DNA from: Streptomyces sp. NRRL F-2580 | Lineage (GTDB): Bacteria; Actinomycetota; Actinomycetes; Streptomycetales; Streptomycetaceae | Direction of reading: 5' to 3' | Assembly: GCF_000720115.1 (NCBI RefSeq) | Contig: NZ_JOIR01000014.1 | Coordinates: 62,001-126,000 of the forward strand | DNA: 64,000 bases | Part shown: piece by piece, positions 1-8,689 of the stretch | Layout: each line of letters opens with the position of its first letter | Position numbering within the stretch: position 1 is the stretch's first letter | Notes under the pieces: generated by a model | Told to the model about the DNA's origin: nothing | Databases searched by the model: none | The model's input: the letters and a program-made list of their open reading frames with translations, nothing else | Program-made: the position numbers and the translations under genes

Positions 1-344
1 GTGTAGGGGACGCTGTGCGCGTACAGCACCCGGGCCAGGTCTTCGCGGAGGACCTCTATCTCGCCGCCGGCGAACTCGGCGGGCAGATGCAGCAGCGTCC
101 GACCGGCCTCGTCGACGAAACGCATCGGGCTGCCGCCGGTCTGGATGCGGTGCAGCTCCGGCAGCAGGCCCATGCGCTCCAGCACGGTCAGGTGTATCTC
201 ACCGCGGAAGTCAACGGCGTGACCGCCCTTGCGCAGGGCCGGGGCGAGCTCGACGACGGTGGGTTTGAAGCCGTGGCGCCCCAGCCAGTAGGCCAGCGCC
301 GGGCCGGCGATGCTCGCGCCGGAGATGAGGACGTTCCTGTTCAC
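1..344 (-). CDS. FAD-dependent monooxygenase, N-terminal part (runs off window)
   Basis: The reverse strand from a GTG at 344 encodes an FAD-binding Rossmann start (VLISGASIAGPALAYWLG) followed by the first acidic loop (VVELAP). This is the hallmark of PheA/TfdB-type aromatic-ring or tetracycline-type flavin monooxygenases. About 114 residues are present and the reading frame is open to base 1, so the catalytic and substrate-binding parts lie outside the window. The gene is divergent from a TetR-family regulator with two palindromes between them, so it is most likely the regulated target and could act in detoxification or tailoring of an aromatic compound. The substrate cannot be inferred. 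Confidence 0.8.
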   Translation of the reverse strand, partial: MNRNVLISGASIAGPALAYWLGRHGFKPTVVELAPALRKGGHAVDFRGEIHLTVLERMGLLPELHRIQTGGSPMRFVDEAGRTLLHLPAEFAGGEIEVLREDLARVLYAHSVPY

Positions 345-363
345 GGGACACCTCTCACTAAAA

Positions 364-409
364 CTGTGTCCGATGGACACTGATGATTACTGTGTACCAT
401 AGACACAGT
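364..409. promoter_or_regulatory. Paired TetR-type operator palindromes
   Basis: Two inverted repeats lie between the divergent monooxygenase and TetR genes: GTGTCC-GAT-GGACAC at 366-380, and ACTGTGT-N7-ACACAGT at 389-409. They share the core GTGTMC and are spaced about two helical turns apart. Position between divergent genes is the classic arrangement for TetR autoregulation together with repression of the target. Function is inferred. Confidence 0.6.
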
Positions 410-443
410 TGAATTGTTTCGACAAGGCAGGACCGGAGGGGAC

Positions 444-1163
444 TTGAGCGACGAGCACGCCGAGGCGGTGCGGCTGCTGTGGGGCCCGCACCCGAAGCCC
501 GCACGGGGCCCCAGGCCGACACTCGACTTGGCCCGCATTGCGCGGGCCGGCATCGATATCGCCGACTGCAACGGGTTGGCCGAGGTCTCCATGCAGCGGG
601 TCGCGGCGCAACTGGGCGTCACCAAGATGGCGCTGTACCGGTACGTGCCGGGCAAGGCCGCGCTGGTCGCACTGATGGTCGACGGTGCGATCGGCCCCTA
701 CCCGGCGGCAGGAGAGGCGGCGCGTGGTGGCTGGCGGGAGCAGTTGGAGGACTGGGCCCGCCGGCTGCTCACTGTCTTTCGCCGACACCCCTGGGCGCTG
801 GAGGCCACCATCGGGCCGCGGATCATGGGGCCCGGGGAGTTGTCCTGGATGGAGCGTGCCGTCACCGCGCTGGACGGTACGGGGCTGAGCGGTGCGGAGC
901 GGATGGACACCGCAGTCCTGCTGACCGGCCACGTACGTGGCATCACCCAGCAAGCCCGCGCGGCGGGCCCCGCGGGCAACCCCGAGGCCCAGCTCGGCGT
1001 CATCCTCGGCGAGCTGATGCAGGCACACGGCGAGCAATTTCCCGCGCTCACTGCGGCCCTTGCCTCGGCAGCACGGTCCGAGGGGCAGGACCAGGCATGG
1101 GAGTTCGGCCTCCAGCGCATTCTGGACGGCTTGGCCGCACTTATCGACCGGCGCGCTCGATGA
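444..1163 (+). CDS. TetR/AcrR-family transcriptional regulator
   Basis: A 239-residue protein. Its N-terminal helix-turn-helix (MQRVAAQLGVTKMALYRYV, about residues 50-70) is typical of the TetR family and is followed by an all-helical ligand-binding domain with a TetR_C-like end. I chose the TTG at 444 because GGAGG lies five bases upstream; an in-frame TTG at 414 has no ribosome site. It is divergently arranged with the flavin monooxygenase, with two palindromic operators in between, so it probably represses itself and that enzyme until a small ligand binds. Confidence 0.85.
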   Translation: MSDEHAEAVRLLWGPHPKPARGPRPTLDLARIARAGIDIADCNGLAEVSMQRVAAQLGVTKMALYRYVPGKAALVALMVDGAIGPYPAAGEAARGGWREQLEDWARRLLTVFRRHPWALEATIGPRIMGPGELSWMERAVTALDGTGLSGAERMDTAVLLTGHVRGITQQARAAGPAGNPEAQLGVILGELMQAHGEQFPALTAALASAARSEGQDQAWEFGLQRILDGLAALIDRRAR

Positions 1164-1828
1164 CCGCGGTACGAGTTGTCCGGCTCCTGCTCGTCGGCGA
1201 CCGGCTCCCGGTCGCCGCCGAGCAGCTGCTTTATCCCGCCCTCGACGGACTGCGTCGTCCAGTGCGAGGAGGCCGCTGGGCGCGTCGGGGGCGAGGTGTG
1301 CGGCGCGGCCTCCGGCGGCGGGGTCCAGGGTTCGACACGGCGCTGGCGGCCGGTGATCTGCCGGTCGGACTCGCATCGGTGGTTACGGCGGTCGAGTCGA
1401 GGTGCCGTGACACTGATGGGACCGGGCAGAGGTCGTCGCGGCGGCGCAGGCGGCCGGCCGGTGTGCACGGTGGTGGCGCCCGTGGGTGGTGGAGGACCCG
1501 CAGAAGCCGTGGGCCCGCCGGGTCGGTTCGCAGTTCCGTCTCGTCGTGGAGCACTTGGCGCTACGCGAACGGCGCCTGCTGCTCGTGAACGGGCCGCGCG
1601 GCTTGGAACCGGCGATGCTGTGGCTCGGCGAGAGCGGGCAGCCTCATTCGTTGTCGTCGTGGATGAGATGTTCTCCGCAGCGAACCGACGTTGCCGGCAG
1701 GGCAGTGCGGCCGATGAGGCGGAGGTGGCCGTGCGGATCGTGGCCACGGTCGCAGCGTCCCATGATCGCGGCTCACAGGCGAAGCGATGCGAGAGCCGGC
1801 ACGAGGGGGTGCCCGTCCGATGGGTAGG
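1164..1828. other. No convincing gene
   Basis: About 665 bases follow the TetR gene without a coherent protein. Reading frames on both strands are Arg/Pro/Ala-rich, low-complexity antisense-type translations. One plus-strand stretch near 1486-1650 has more natural composition but matches nothing I recognise and breaks off. It may be decayed coding DNA. Confidence 0.5.
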
Positions 1829-2334
1829 TCAGGAGAGCCCTCCGGCTCGTCTCAAGTGATCGGTAATCGCATCCCGTGTCTTCATCAACCGCCGGGCGGG
1901 CTCGACCAAAGCAGAGCCGTCACGTGATCGCTCAACCTCAGCGAGCAGCCGGTAGAGGGGGGCGACCTCGTCCTCCAGCGACTGACGAGGGCGAAGGCGC
2001 TGCGCGGCCCCACGAGACGGGCCACTGTGCCCAGCCGCCGCACTTGACCTATGTGGCCGTCCACCACCGCGACAACCTCGTGCATGTCGACATCACGGCC
2101 TTCATCCAGCCGCTCAGCCGTCTGCCGGAGAGTACGTGCGATATCGGTGGCCGCCTGCAGAAGATCGGCGTATGACTGGAGCGACCTGGCCTCTTGCTCG
2201 GTGTGCCGGGCCCGCCGCCACTTGTTCCGCTCCAAGTACATGTTGCCTGCGAGCGTGAGGGCAACTCCCGCGAGTGCGGAGGCTACCGGGATTACTTGAT
2301 TTGCTATGTCAGCCACGGAGCCCGAGTGTGCCAC
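1829..2334 (-). pseudogene. Frameshifted small membrane protein gene
   Basis: From ATG 2334 the protein starts with one membrane segment (about residues 8-32) followed by charged helices (RRARHTEQEARSLQSYADLL), the look of a one-pass protein with a cytoplasmic coiled coil. Around residue 116 the composition suddenly becomes Ser/Arg/Pro-rich. Moving to the neighbouring frame restores a natural helical sequence (SLEDEVAPLYRLLAEVER) that continues to a TGA at 1829. A single missing base near 1990 therefore splits a gene of about 168 codons. Function is unknown. It is either a recent pseudogene or a sequencing error. Confidence 0.65.
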
Positions 2335-2638
2335 CCACGGGCATTGCGCGGCGGGCTTTGTCCGAGGTCACGAACAGGGCGACTCATCACACTGCCGGGG
2401 CTGAGTTGGTCATGACAGCCGGCGCCCTCGTACGTGAGCTTTCCTCCCGATGCCGGTGAGCACAGCCGCTGTCGGTGCCCGGCGGCCGCGCCCCCACGGC
2501 GTCAGGGCCGAGCCGGCGGGATGGATCTCCGACTCGTAGGGGGTCTCACTCCCCGATCGGCTTGTCGGGTCCGGCGCCCTGTCCGGGTGCGGGACCGCAC
2601 CAACCTCACACGGCGACAGTCCGCCCGCCATGCACAGC
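2335..2638. other. Intergenic, nothing recognised
   Basis: About 300 bases between two minus-strand genes. It presumably holds the promoter of the gene starting at 2334 and the end of transcription from the gene starting at 3352's upstream neighbour, but no clear hairpin or RNA gene was seen. Confidence 0.4.
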
Positions 2639-3352
2639 TCAGACGTTCAGTGCTGCTCGCCGTAGAACGCGAGGCGGGGAGACGTGACCGTCGCGCATAA
2701 CCGAGGCCTCTACGAGAACCGCGATATCGGCGGCCAGTGAGCGGTCGGCCCCGTCTTCCGTCAGCCAGCGGGCTGCGGCGACCGTGCCGTAGGTGGACCA
2801 ACCGCCGATGAGCACGATGCGCTTGTTCGGGTTGAGTGGGTTCGTGGCTCTGACGATGTAGCCACAGTCCCGTGTGATTTCGCCGTCCGTGGCTTCTCCC
2901 TGGTACGCGGTGCCATCCCAGGTGATCTCTCCACCGCCGAGCTGGAAGGGCAGCGACTCCGCCATGGCGGCGAGGAGGCGGCGGGCAACCTCATTGTTCT
3001 TCGGGCCACCGAGGACGAGCAGGTCATGTTCCATCTCGCGACCTGGCAGATGGCCCGACAGCCAGACCTTCTCCAGATCAAGGTCCCGGTAGGCATGCGT
3101 CAGGGAAGGTACGAGCAGGGACAGAGCTCTGACCTGGCCCAGACCGGCCACAGGGCGCTGGTAACGGCCCGTGTCTATGTGGGCTGTGTCCAAGACGACG
3201 GAGAGCTCGGCCGCCCCTGAATAGCGCCATGTGCGGCGGGCTGGCAGCCGTCTGACCACGAGCCAACGCACCAGCCCGCCGAGGCCGGTGAGCACGGCAG
3301 CAACCGCCGCACTGAAGATCTGCGAGCCCACAGCCTCCGCAATGCTCTCCAT
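2639..3352 (-). CDS. Membrane-anchored protein of unknown function
   Basis: A 237-residue protein from ATG 3352. An N-terminal hydrophobic helix (about residues 10-33, ending VRWLVVRRLPARR) anchors a cytoplasmic domain. That domain contains LVLGGPKNNEVARRLL (about 117-132) and a later block NPNKRIVLIGGWSTYGT. I recall this pairing of a GGP-N loop with a glycine-rich strand near a conserved STYG from uncharacterised actinobacterial proteins, possibly with a nucleotide- or ligand-binding fold, but I cannot name the family. No partner gene is evident; both neighbours are also orphan one-pass membrane proteins. Confidence 0.7.
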   Translation of the reverse strand: MESIAEAVGSQIFSAAVAAVLTGLGGLVRWLVVRRLPARRTWRYSGAAELSVVLDTAHIDTGRYQRPVAGLGQVRALSLLVPSLTHAYRDLDLEKVWLSGHLPGREMEHDLLVLGGPKNNEVARRLLAAMAESLPFQLGGGEITWDGTAYQGEATDGEITRDCGYIVRATNPLNPNKRIVLIGGWSTYGTVAAARWLTEDGADRSLAADIAVLVEASVMRDGHVSPPRVLRRAALNV

Positions 3353-3848
3353 GACCTTCGCTCCCCTCGCTCACTCAGACCCTGACGGTGGGAGGCGCCC
3401 AGCAGTCGCTTTACAGGATCATGTTCTGACGCAACATTAACTCACGCCTCCTGAAGGGAAGTTGCTGCTTCCCCGAGCCCGGTCTACCGGGCCGGCTCAC
3501 GGCTCGTACCAGTGGCCCCGTCTTGCTGCATGCATGCGCGCCCATGGGGGGGAACAGCGAGGTCTCATCCCGCGCCGGCAGCAGCCCGGGCTGCTCGGCC
3601 ATGGCGGCGCCGTGATCTCCTCGCGGCCCCCCGCCCCACGAATACGGGCTGACCCGGGACCAGCAGCAGGGCCTCCCCAGCATCATCTGAACCCCGCCGC
3701 TCACCGAAGGACCGAACTCACGCGGCCGGCTCCACGGCACCCACCTCCCCGATACCGAGTCCGGAGCTGCCCACCACCCGACGGGCTGACCTTCGTCCGA
3801 AAATGACCGGCGCCCAGCACTCGGCCGATGCGAACTCGGCAGCAGGCT
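3353..3848. other. Intergenic, nothing recognised
   Basis: About 500 bases without a convincing gene on either strand; only antisense-type translations are found. No RNA gene, repeat array or insertion-sequence end was seen. Confidence 0.4.
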
Positions 3849-4337
3849 TCAGCGGACGGGGTGCAGAACCGCTGTGTAGTTCTCTCCGCCGTACAAAGAC
3901 TCATAGCGGATCTCGAGTGTGACGCGCCGGTTGATCAGGTCCTCGACGTCTGCGTGGCCGTGCGGGTCGTAGCCTGCGACGCTCAACAAATACTGTTCGT
4001 AGTCGGTGGCGAGTATTTCTCCCCGGTTGAAGGTCACAGCGGACGGGCTCACCGGCAGGCCCTCGCGGACGCGGTCAACACTGGATTCACACCAGGCACC
4101 GATCGTTTCGCCATCGACTGTCAGCAGGCTGTCGACGACGACCGCAGGGCCAAGCCCGGAGTTGATGAGCCGGATCCCCGCTCTTCCCCCTGCCGGCCAG
4201 CCCCGATGGAGTTGCAGTACCGGGCGTACCGAGTGCCGGTTGTGCTGGCGCATCGCGCGCGTTTGGTAGATCGACACGACCAGCGACGCGACAGCAATCA
4301 CGACGGCACATATCGCTGTAACGGTCTCCGCCCTCAT
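3849..4337 (-). CDS. Small membrane-anchored hypothetical protein
   Basis: A 162-residue protein. I place the start at ATG 4337 (MRAETVTAICAVVIAVASLV), with a GGGGGG run just upstream. The reading frame is open further upstream, but that stretch belongs to an older gene fragment. An N-terminal transmembrane helix (about residues 5-25) is followed by a soluble beta-rich domain containing LQLHRGWPAGGRAGIRLINSG. Such a TM helix plus a small beta-sandwich resembles the common actinobacterial orphan family in which the outer domain is immunoglobulin-like. Function unknown. Confidence 0.65.
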   Translation of the reverse strand: MRAETVTAICAVVIAVASLVVSIYQTRAMRQHNRHSVRPVLQLHRGWPAGGRAGIRLINSGLGPAVVVDSLLTVDGETIGAWCESSVDRVREGLPVSPSAVTFNRGEILATDYEQYLLSVAGYDPHGHADVEDLINRRVTLEIRYESLYGGENYTAVLHPVR

Positions 4338-4539
4338 CCCATCCCCCCGGTAAAGTCTCGTTGCCCGGACGATAACGGAGCCGAGCACCGTCGTAGAGGG
4401 CGGTTTGTGAGTCTTCAGGTGGTTTAGTCGTCGCCTGATGGTGTGGGCGCGGACTGAATCCCGCGGCCCGCAGTCGTCGATCTGGTGATGTAATGAGGCG
4501 ACTGAACCCAAGCCATACCCGAGTGGCTTATCGGACGGG

Positions 4540-4919
4540 CAGTGGGTGTTGATCGAGCCGGTGAGGGCCTGGGCGCGTTCGTGGCGCTCTCGCAGTGCGT
4601 TCACCAGGGGCGAGGTGAGCTGTCCGGCGGCCGAGCCGAGCAGTCCGGACAGTGCCAGGGCGGCGGCGACCTCACCGACACCGGCCTGCAGCTGCTGGGG
4701 CAGCATCTCCGCGAACTTCCCGGTCAGCCCGGACCGCTGGATGTACTCGTCCGGCTTGCCCGGGTGCACGTGTTCCTAGTAGTTCCGCAGCGCCACGTCG
4801 AAGGACGGCATCGGCCTGCCCAGGGCCCCGGCGAGCGCGAGGCGGATCGTCAGGATGACGCGCTCGAAGTCCGAGCCGGTCGACGCGGCCCTCGACAGGT
4901 CGATCCGGATGGGCAACAC
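4540..4919 (-). pseudogene. Remnant of an unknown gene with an in-frame stop
   Basis: Reading from about 4919 the reverse strand gives natural protein sequence (SDFERVILTIRLALAGALG, then PSFDVALRNY). It is interrupted by TAG at about 4780 and continues in the same frame (EHVHPGKPDEYIQ ... LQAGVGEVAAALALSGLLG). The TAG sits where a tryptophan (TGG) would suit the pattern, so it is probably a single-base nonsense mutation. The fragment has no proper start or end and lies about 250 bases from the IS5-like element, so the rest has been lost. The family is not identified. Confidence 0.5.
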
Positions 4920-5267
4920 GATCGCTACCTGCGCCTACCCGACCTCGCCGACGACCAGTCCACAGCCATGGGCGCTCGCGTACACCGACTGTGCTTTGCA
5001 CGGCGACCGGGCCAGCCACTTCCTCCAGTAAGGGGCCTGTGGCCGCAGTGGTTCCAGAACGCGCCCCACATGCGCGGCGACGAAGCTGACGGTCAGGACG
5101 CCCGGCCGAAGGCCAGCGTCGCGTTCGGGCAGCCGACGCGTACCGCAGCAGCGACTTCCGCTCGGCCTAGGTTCTGTTTCCTGGATCAGGTGCGGAGCCA
5201 GATCGTGAGGGCTGCGAGAGTGACTGTTCCGAGGTAGACGTAAGCGCGTTTGATGCCCCTATGGATG

Positions 5268-6377
5268 TCAAGCAGCGACTGTGACGGGTCCTGTCTGGTC
5301 AGCTGGAGGGTTCGCTGGGACGAGGTGTCGATGGATTTCTCGTGCGACGTAGCGTTTGAGGCAGCGGATGATCTCGCGCCGTGTTTTGCCCTCGGCTAGA
5401 CGTCGTTGCAGGTAGTCGCGGGTGCGCTCGTCCCAGCGCAGACGACTGAGGACGATCCGGTAGAGGGCGGCGTTCGCCTGACGGTCGCCACCCCGGTTCA
5501 GCCTGCGTCGTTGTGTCTTCCCGGAGGATGCCTCGACCGGGCTGGTGCCGCATAAGGCGGCGAAGGACGCCTCGCTGACCAGTCGCTCCGGGTTGTCGCC
5601 GGCCGAGATGAGCAGGGCAGCGGCGCTGTCCGGGCCGACGCCGCGGACTTCCAGTAGTCCTGGCGTGCTGGCTTCGACGGCCTCGGCTATCCGCTTGTTG
5701 AGGTCGTCGATCTCCTCGGTCAGATGCTGGATGCGGCGGGCCAGCAACCTCAAGGTGTAACGGGCGGCCCCGGCCGGCCCGCTCGCGTGCTGGGTGTCGA
5801 TATCGGCGCACCTCTTGAACAGGAGAGGGTTGCTCAGCCCGGCGAGCGACTCGCGGAGAGCGGAGTCAGCTGAGACCAGGACGCTCTTGAGCTGGTTGAT
5901 CGTCTGGGTTCTGGACTTGATCGCGGAGCCCTTCGCCAGCTTGAACAGTCGGAGCATCTCGACCGGGCCGTCACCGGTCTTCGCCGCGGCGGTGGCTCGT
6001 CCGGTCAGCACGGCGCGGGCGGCAGCCTCTGCGTCGATGGCGTCGGTCTTGCCGTGCCGGCGTCGTGCGGCCTTGTCAGGCTGGTTGACCTCGGTCACCT
6101 CGATGCCCTCGGCGCGCAGGTGACGGGTCAGGGCGGCTCCGTAAGAGCCGGTGCACTCCACGCCGGCCCGCCGCAGCACGCCGAATGATCGTGCCCAGTC
6201 GAGTAGTTGCCGATAGCCGTCAGCGGTCGCGGGGAATTTGCGTCCGTCGAGACCAGTGCCGAGCACGGTGATGACGGCCGCGGCGTGGATGTCCTTGTGA
6301 GTGTCCACACCGAGCAGGACGTCCTCGGCGTCCGCCGGGACATGACACGGGGCGGTGGACTGCGTGATGCTGGTCAA
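5268..6377 (-). CDS. IS110-family transposase (DEDD recombinase)
   Basis: A 369-residue protein with the family's N-terminal RuvC-like DEDD domain: GVDTHKDIHAAAVI (about residues 24-37) supplies the first acidic residue, and GKTDAIDAEAAARA carries the later acidic pair. The C-terminal transposase_20 domain (RGVGPDSAAALLISAGD, then AALCGTSPVEASSGK) contains the conserved serine region. Full length and open, so this copy could be active. IS110 enzymes are guided by an RNA encoded in the element's own noncoding end, and the stretch upstream of this gene is the place to look. Confidence 0.92.
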   Translation of the reverse strand: MTSITQSTAPCHVPADAEDVLLGVDTHKDIHAAAVITVLGTGLDGRKFPATADGYRQLLDWARSFGVLRRAGVECTGSYGAALTRHLRAEGIEVTEVNQPDKAARRRHGKTDAIDAEAAARAVLTGRATAAAKTGDGPVEMLRLFKLAKGSAIKSRTQTINQLKSVLVSADSALRESLAGLSNPLLFKRCADIDTQHASGPAGAARYTLRLLARRIQHLTEEIDDLNKRIAEAVEASTPGLLEVRGVGPDSAAALLISAGDNPERLVSEASFAALCGTSPVEASSGKTQRRRLNRGGDRQANAALYRIVLSRLRWDERTRDYLQRRLAEGKTRREIIRCLKRYVAREIHRHLVPANPPADQTGPVTVAA

Positions 6378-6603
6378 GGTCGCCTGTCTCCTGATCGCCT
6401 CGGGAACCGGTGGCTGTCGCCGGGCCGGGGGCGGTCAAGACTGTGATGGTGCCTGTCGCGAAGGCCCCTATCGGGACACGTCCCCTGCCCGGCGGCAGCG
6501 AGTACCGCCCCGAGCAGTGGCCGACAGATCAAACGCAAGGCACCAGGGCCAGTCGTACCGCGAGTCAAGCCACCGCCCGGAGCGGCACCTGAACATCCTC
6601 ACA
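6378..6603 (-). ncRNA. Candidate IS110 bridge-RNA region
   Basis: The noncoding end upstream of the IS110 transposase is about 226 bases. In IS110-group elements this left-end region is known to be transcribed into the bridge RNA that pairs with target and donor DNA. I did not fold it and see no sequence identity to a known bridge RNA. The call rests on position and family knowledge only. Confidence 0.35.
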
Positions 6604-7474
6604 GTCGTAGCGGGTGGCGACTGCCCGGAAGTTCTTGAGGCGGTTGATCGCCCGCTCGACGACGTTGCGTTTCTTGTACCTGTCCTTGTCGAACCCGGTG
6701 GGCCGTCCGCCGGCCGAGCCGCGTCGGCGGCGGTTGGCGTGCTGGTCCTTTGGCTCGGGAATGGTGTGCCGGATCTTGCGTTTCCGCAGGTAGCGGCGGT
6801 TGCTCCGGGAGCTGTATGCCTTGTCGGCGCTGACACTGTCGGGCCGGGTTCGGGGTCTGCCCGGCCCGATACAGGGCACGGATATCTTCTCCAGCACCGC
6901 CTCGAACTGCGGGCTGTCCCCGCACTGTCCGGCCGTGAGGACCAGCGAGAGCGGACGGCATCGACCGTCGGCGGACAGGTGAATCTTCGTGGTGAAACCG
7001 CCTCGCGAGCGCCCTAAGCACTCGCCTGCCTGACCACCTCCGCCAGGCGGGCAGACAGTCTCCGCAGCACTGGATCGCCCTGGTTTGCCCTGCGGTGGGC
7101 CCCCTTTTGTGAAGCAACCGGACGCGGGGCCTCTTCCCGAGCGCCGGCCGCGTGCTGGTGGGCCCGCGTCGTGGTGGAGTCCACCGACACCTCCCAGTCG
7201 ATCCCGCCCCCGGCGTTCTCGGCAGCCTGCACCCGCGTCAGCAACAACTGCCAAGTGCCATCGGCCGACCAGCGACGATGCCGCTTATAGACCGTCAGCC
7301 AAGGACCGAACCGTTCCGGGAGATCCCGCCACGGCACACCAGTCCGCACCCGGAACAGCACCCCGTTGATGACCCTCCGGTGCTCGCTCCACCGGCCACC
7401 ACGCGCCCCACCACGGGGCAGGAACGGCTCCAGCCGTTCCCCTCCGCGTTGGTCAGATCTCCCCGCCCCACCAT
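6604..7474 (-). pseudogene. IS5-like transposase, frameshifted and interrupted
   Basis: The protein starts as MVGRGDLTNAE at about 7474, loses one base near 7440 (the usual AEWERLEPF reads AEG in one frame and ERLEPFLPRGG in another), then continues RVRTGVPWRDLPERFGPW and DWEVSVDSTTTRAHQH, which holds the first catalytic Asp. At an A4G5 run near 7105-7113 the frame changes by -1 to LGRSRGGFTTKIHLSADG and the rest of the DDE domain. That site fits the programmed -1 frameshifting used by IS427-group elements. The C-terminus is cut by IS110 after RYD; the missing tail lies at 5186-5251. Not functional. Confidence 0.8.
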
Positions 7475-7583
7475 GCTGACCAGCCTGAACCACACAGCAT
7501 GATCACCTCAGGCGATCCAGGAAACAGGACCTAGCCCACCGGTGCTTGGTCGCCACGCACTCGCCAGGCTGACGTGCATTGAA

Positions 7584-8375
7584 CTACCAGGTAGCGCAAC
7601 CAGATGCACGGTCGTTCCATCCGTACGTGGTCAAATCCAAGGCCTCTCCGTAGAGGGAGCCGTAGGGGAGTACCAAACTCCAGGTCGGATCACCCCAGTT
7701 CATGGGGTCATAGATAGTTGCGACCTGGGTTCTGTACATCGCGAAGGAAGATATCACATCATTCCAGTCGAGTTCACCGAAGGCACCCCTCGAAACCTTC
7801 GAAAGGCGCGCATATCCACGATTCGGCGCGTTTGCAATAACCTCACCATCGAGCTTTATGTCCTCATACCATTTTGTCTCGATCAGGGCAGCCCTCACGT
7901 GCGCGACTCCCGGGAATTCACCTCCGCGGGAGAGGTTGAGGCTTCCCTTGTTTCGCTCGAAGTACAAAAGCTGCATCCAGTCCACCCAGGTGTCTCGGTC
8001 ATCCAGGGCGAGCATGCAGTCAGAATCGGGCGTGGTGATGAAGTGCAGCCCTTTTCCATTGAATCGGGTGATGTCCTTCGGTTCATACTCAACGCCGCGA
8101 ACGACGAACGGCACCTCCGGCACGACATGCTCGATCCGTGCGAGCGCTTCCGGCGGAGACTTCTTCCGCATTTTTCCGAAATCTATGGGCTCCAACTCAC
8201 CCCTGTTTAGCAGCCTTCGCGCACCCCATCCGTCCCTCAACAGCACGATAGCTTCCTCCAGGGAGGAGACCCCGTCTTCCTTCAGTTTCAGCACTCCGTC
8301 CCGTATATCAGCGTCGCCCGCCACCATGGCAGCAAGGAGGGCCAGCGCATCCGTCTTTTCCAGGCCGTTCCCCAT
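7584..8375 (-). CDS. Low-GC hypothetical protein with beta/gamma-crystallin-like motif
   Basis: A 263-residue protein from ATG 8375, with GGAG five bases upstream. Residues about 137-210 (LYFERNKGSLNLSRGGEFPG ... WNDVISSF at 204-211) resemble a Greek-key repeat ending in the beta/gamma-crystallin calcium-binding signature N/D-N/D-x-x-S/T-S. A weaker copy (GWNDRASG, about 252-259) sits at the C-terminus. The N-terminal half is helical and not recognised. The gene is visibly poorer in GC (about 50-55%) and richer in A/T codons than its neighbours, lies between IS5 fragments and has no operon partner. I infer a horizontally acquired gene; the crystallin assignment is tentative. Confidence 0.6.
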   Translation of the reverse strand: MGNGLEKTDALALLAAMVAGDADIRDGVLKLKEDGVSSLEEAIVLLRDGWGARRLLNRGELEPIDFGKMRKKSPPEALARIEHVVPEVPFVVRGVEYEPKDITRFNGKGLHFITTPDSDCMLALDDRDTWVDWMQLLYFERNKGSLNLSRGGEFPGVAHVRAALIETKWYEDIKLDGEVIANAPNRGYARLSKVSRGAFGELDWNDVISSFAMYRTQVATIYDPMNWGDPTWSLVLPYGSLYGEALDLTTYGWNDRASGCATW

Positions 8376-8689
8376 GATCACTCCACTGTTTGGGTGTGGG
8401 ACAACGCAGCCGCGTGTCGACTCTGCCTCAGAACAAGCAGAGGATGGGCCCCTTCGAAAGCGATCGCCCCTTCCGGTCAGATGAGCACGAAGAAGCACCC
8501 GGCGGAAATCGACACAAGGATTGATCGGTCAACCACCGGCGTGACCTGCACGAAGACACGTGCGAACCAAATCGCATTACTCCGAATGGGTGACTCGGTC
8601 GAGCGCCCTACGCTGCTCGCACCATGCCCGGGCGTACCGAGGCGATCGGTGAGGCTGCGTGGGCGAGAACGGCGACGCCCAGCAGGGCC

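Larger units (their letters stand above)
5252..6603 (-). mobile_element. IS110-family element inserted in the IS5-like transposase gene
   Basis: The outer transposase frame runs to ...RYD at about 6604 and resumes at about 5251 as KRAYVYLGTVTLAALTIWL before the outer inverted repeat, so everything between is the insert, about 1.35 kb. It contains one IS110-type transposase and a noncoding stretch of about 226 bases upstream of it. No terminal inverted repeats are seen, as is usual for the family. The boundaries are inferred from the interrupted coding sequence and could be off by a few bases. Confidence 0.75.
5171..7530 (-). mobile_element. IS5-like (IS427 group) insertion sequence carrying a nested IS110 element
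   Basis: The ends are near-perfect inverted repeats: GTTCTGTTTCCTGGATC from 5171, and its counterpart GTCCTGTTTCCTGGATC read inward from 7530. The element is flanked on both sides by the same four bases CTAG (5167-5170 and 7531-7534), the target duplication expected for this group. The minus strand encodes an IS5-type DDE transposase that is inactive, carrying an early frameshift and an IS110 insertion near its 3' end. Without the nested element the length would be about 1.0 kb, normal for IS427-group members. Confidence 0.85.

Noticed and set aside
4338..4769. N-terminal extension of the small membrane protein at 3849
   Set aside because: The extra residues belong to an older gene remnant; a membrane helix right after ATG 4337 makes that the real start.
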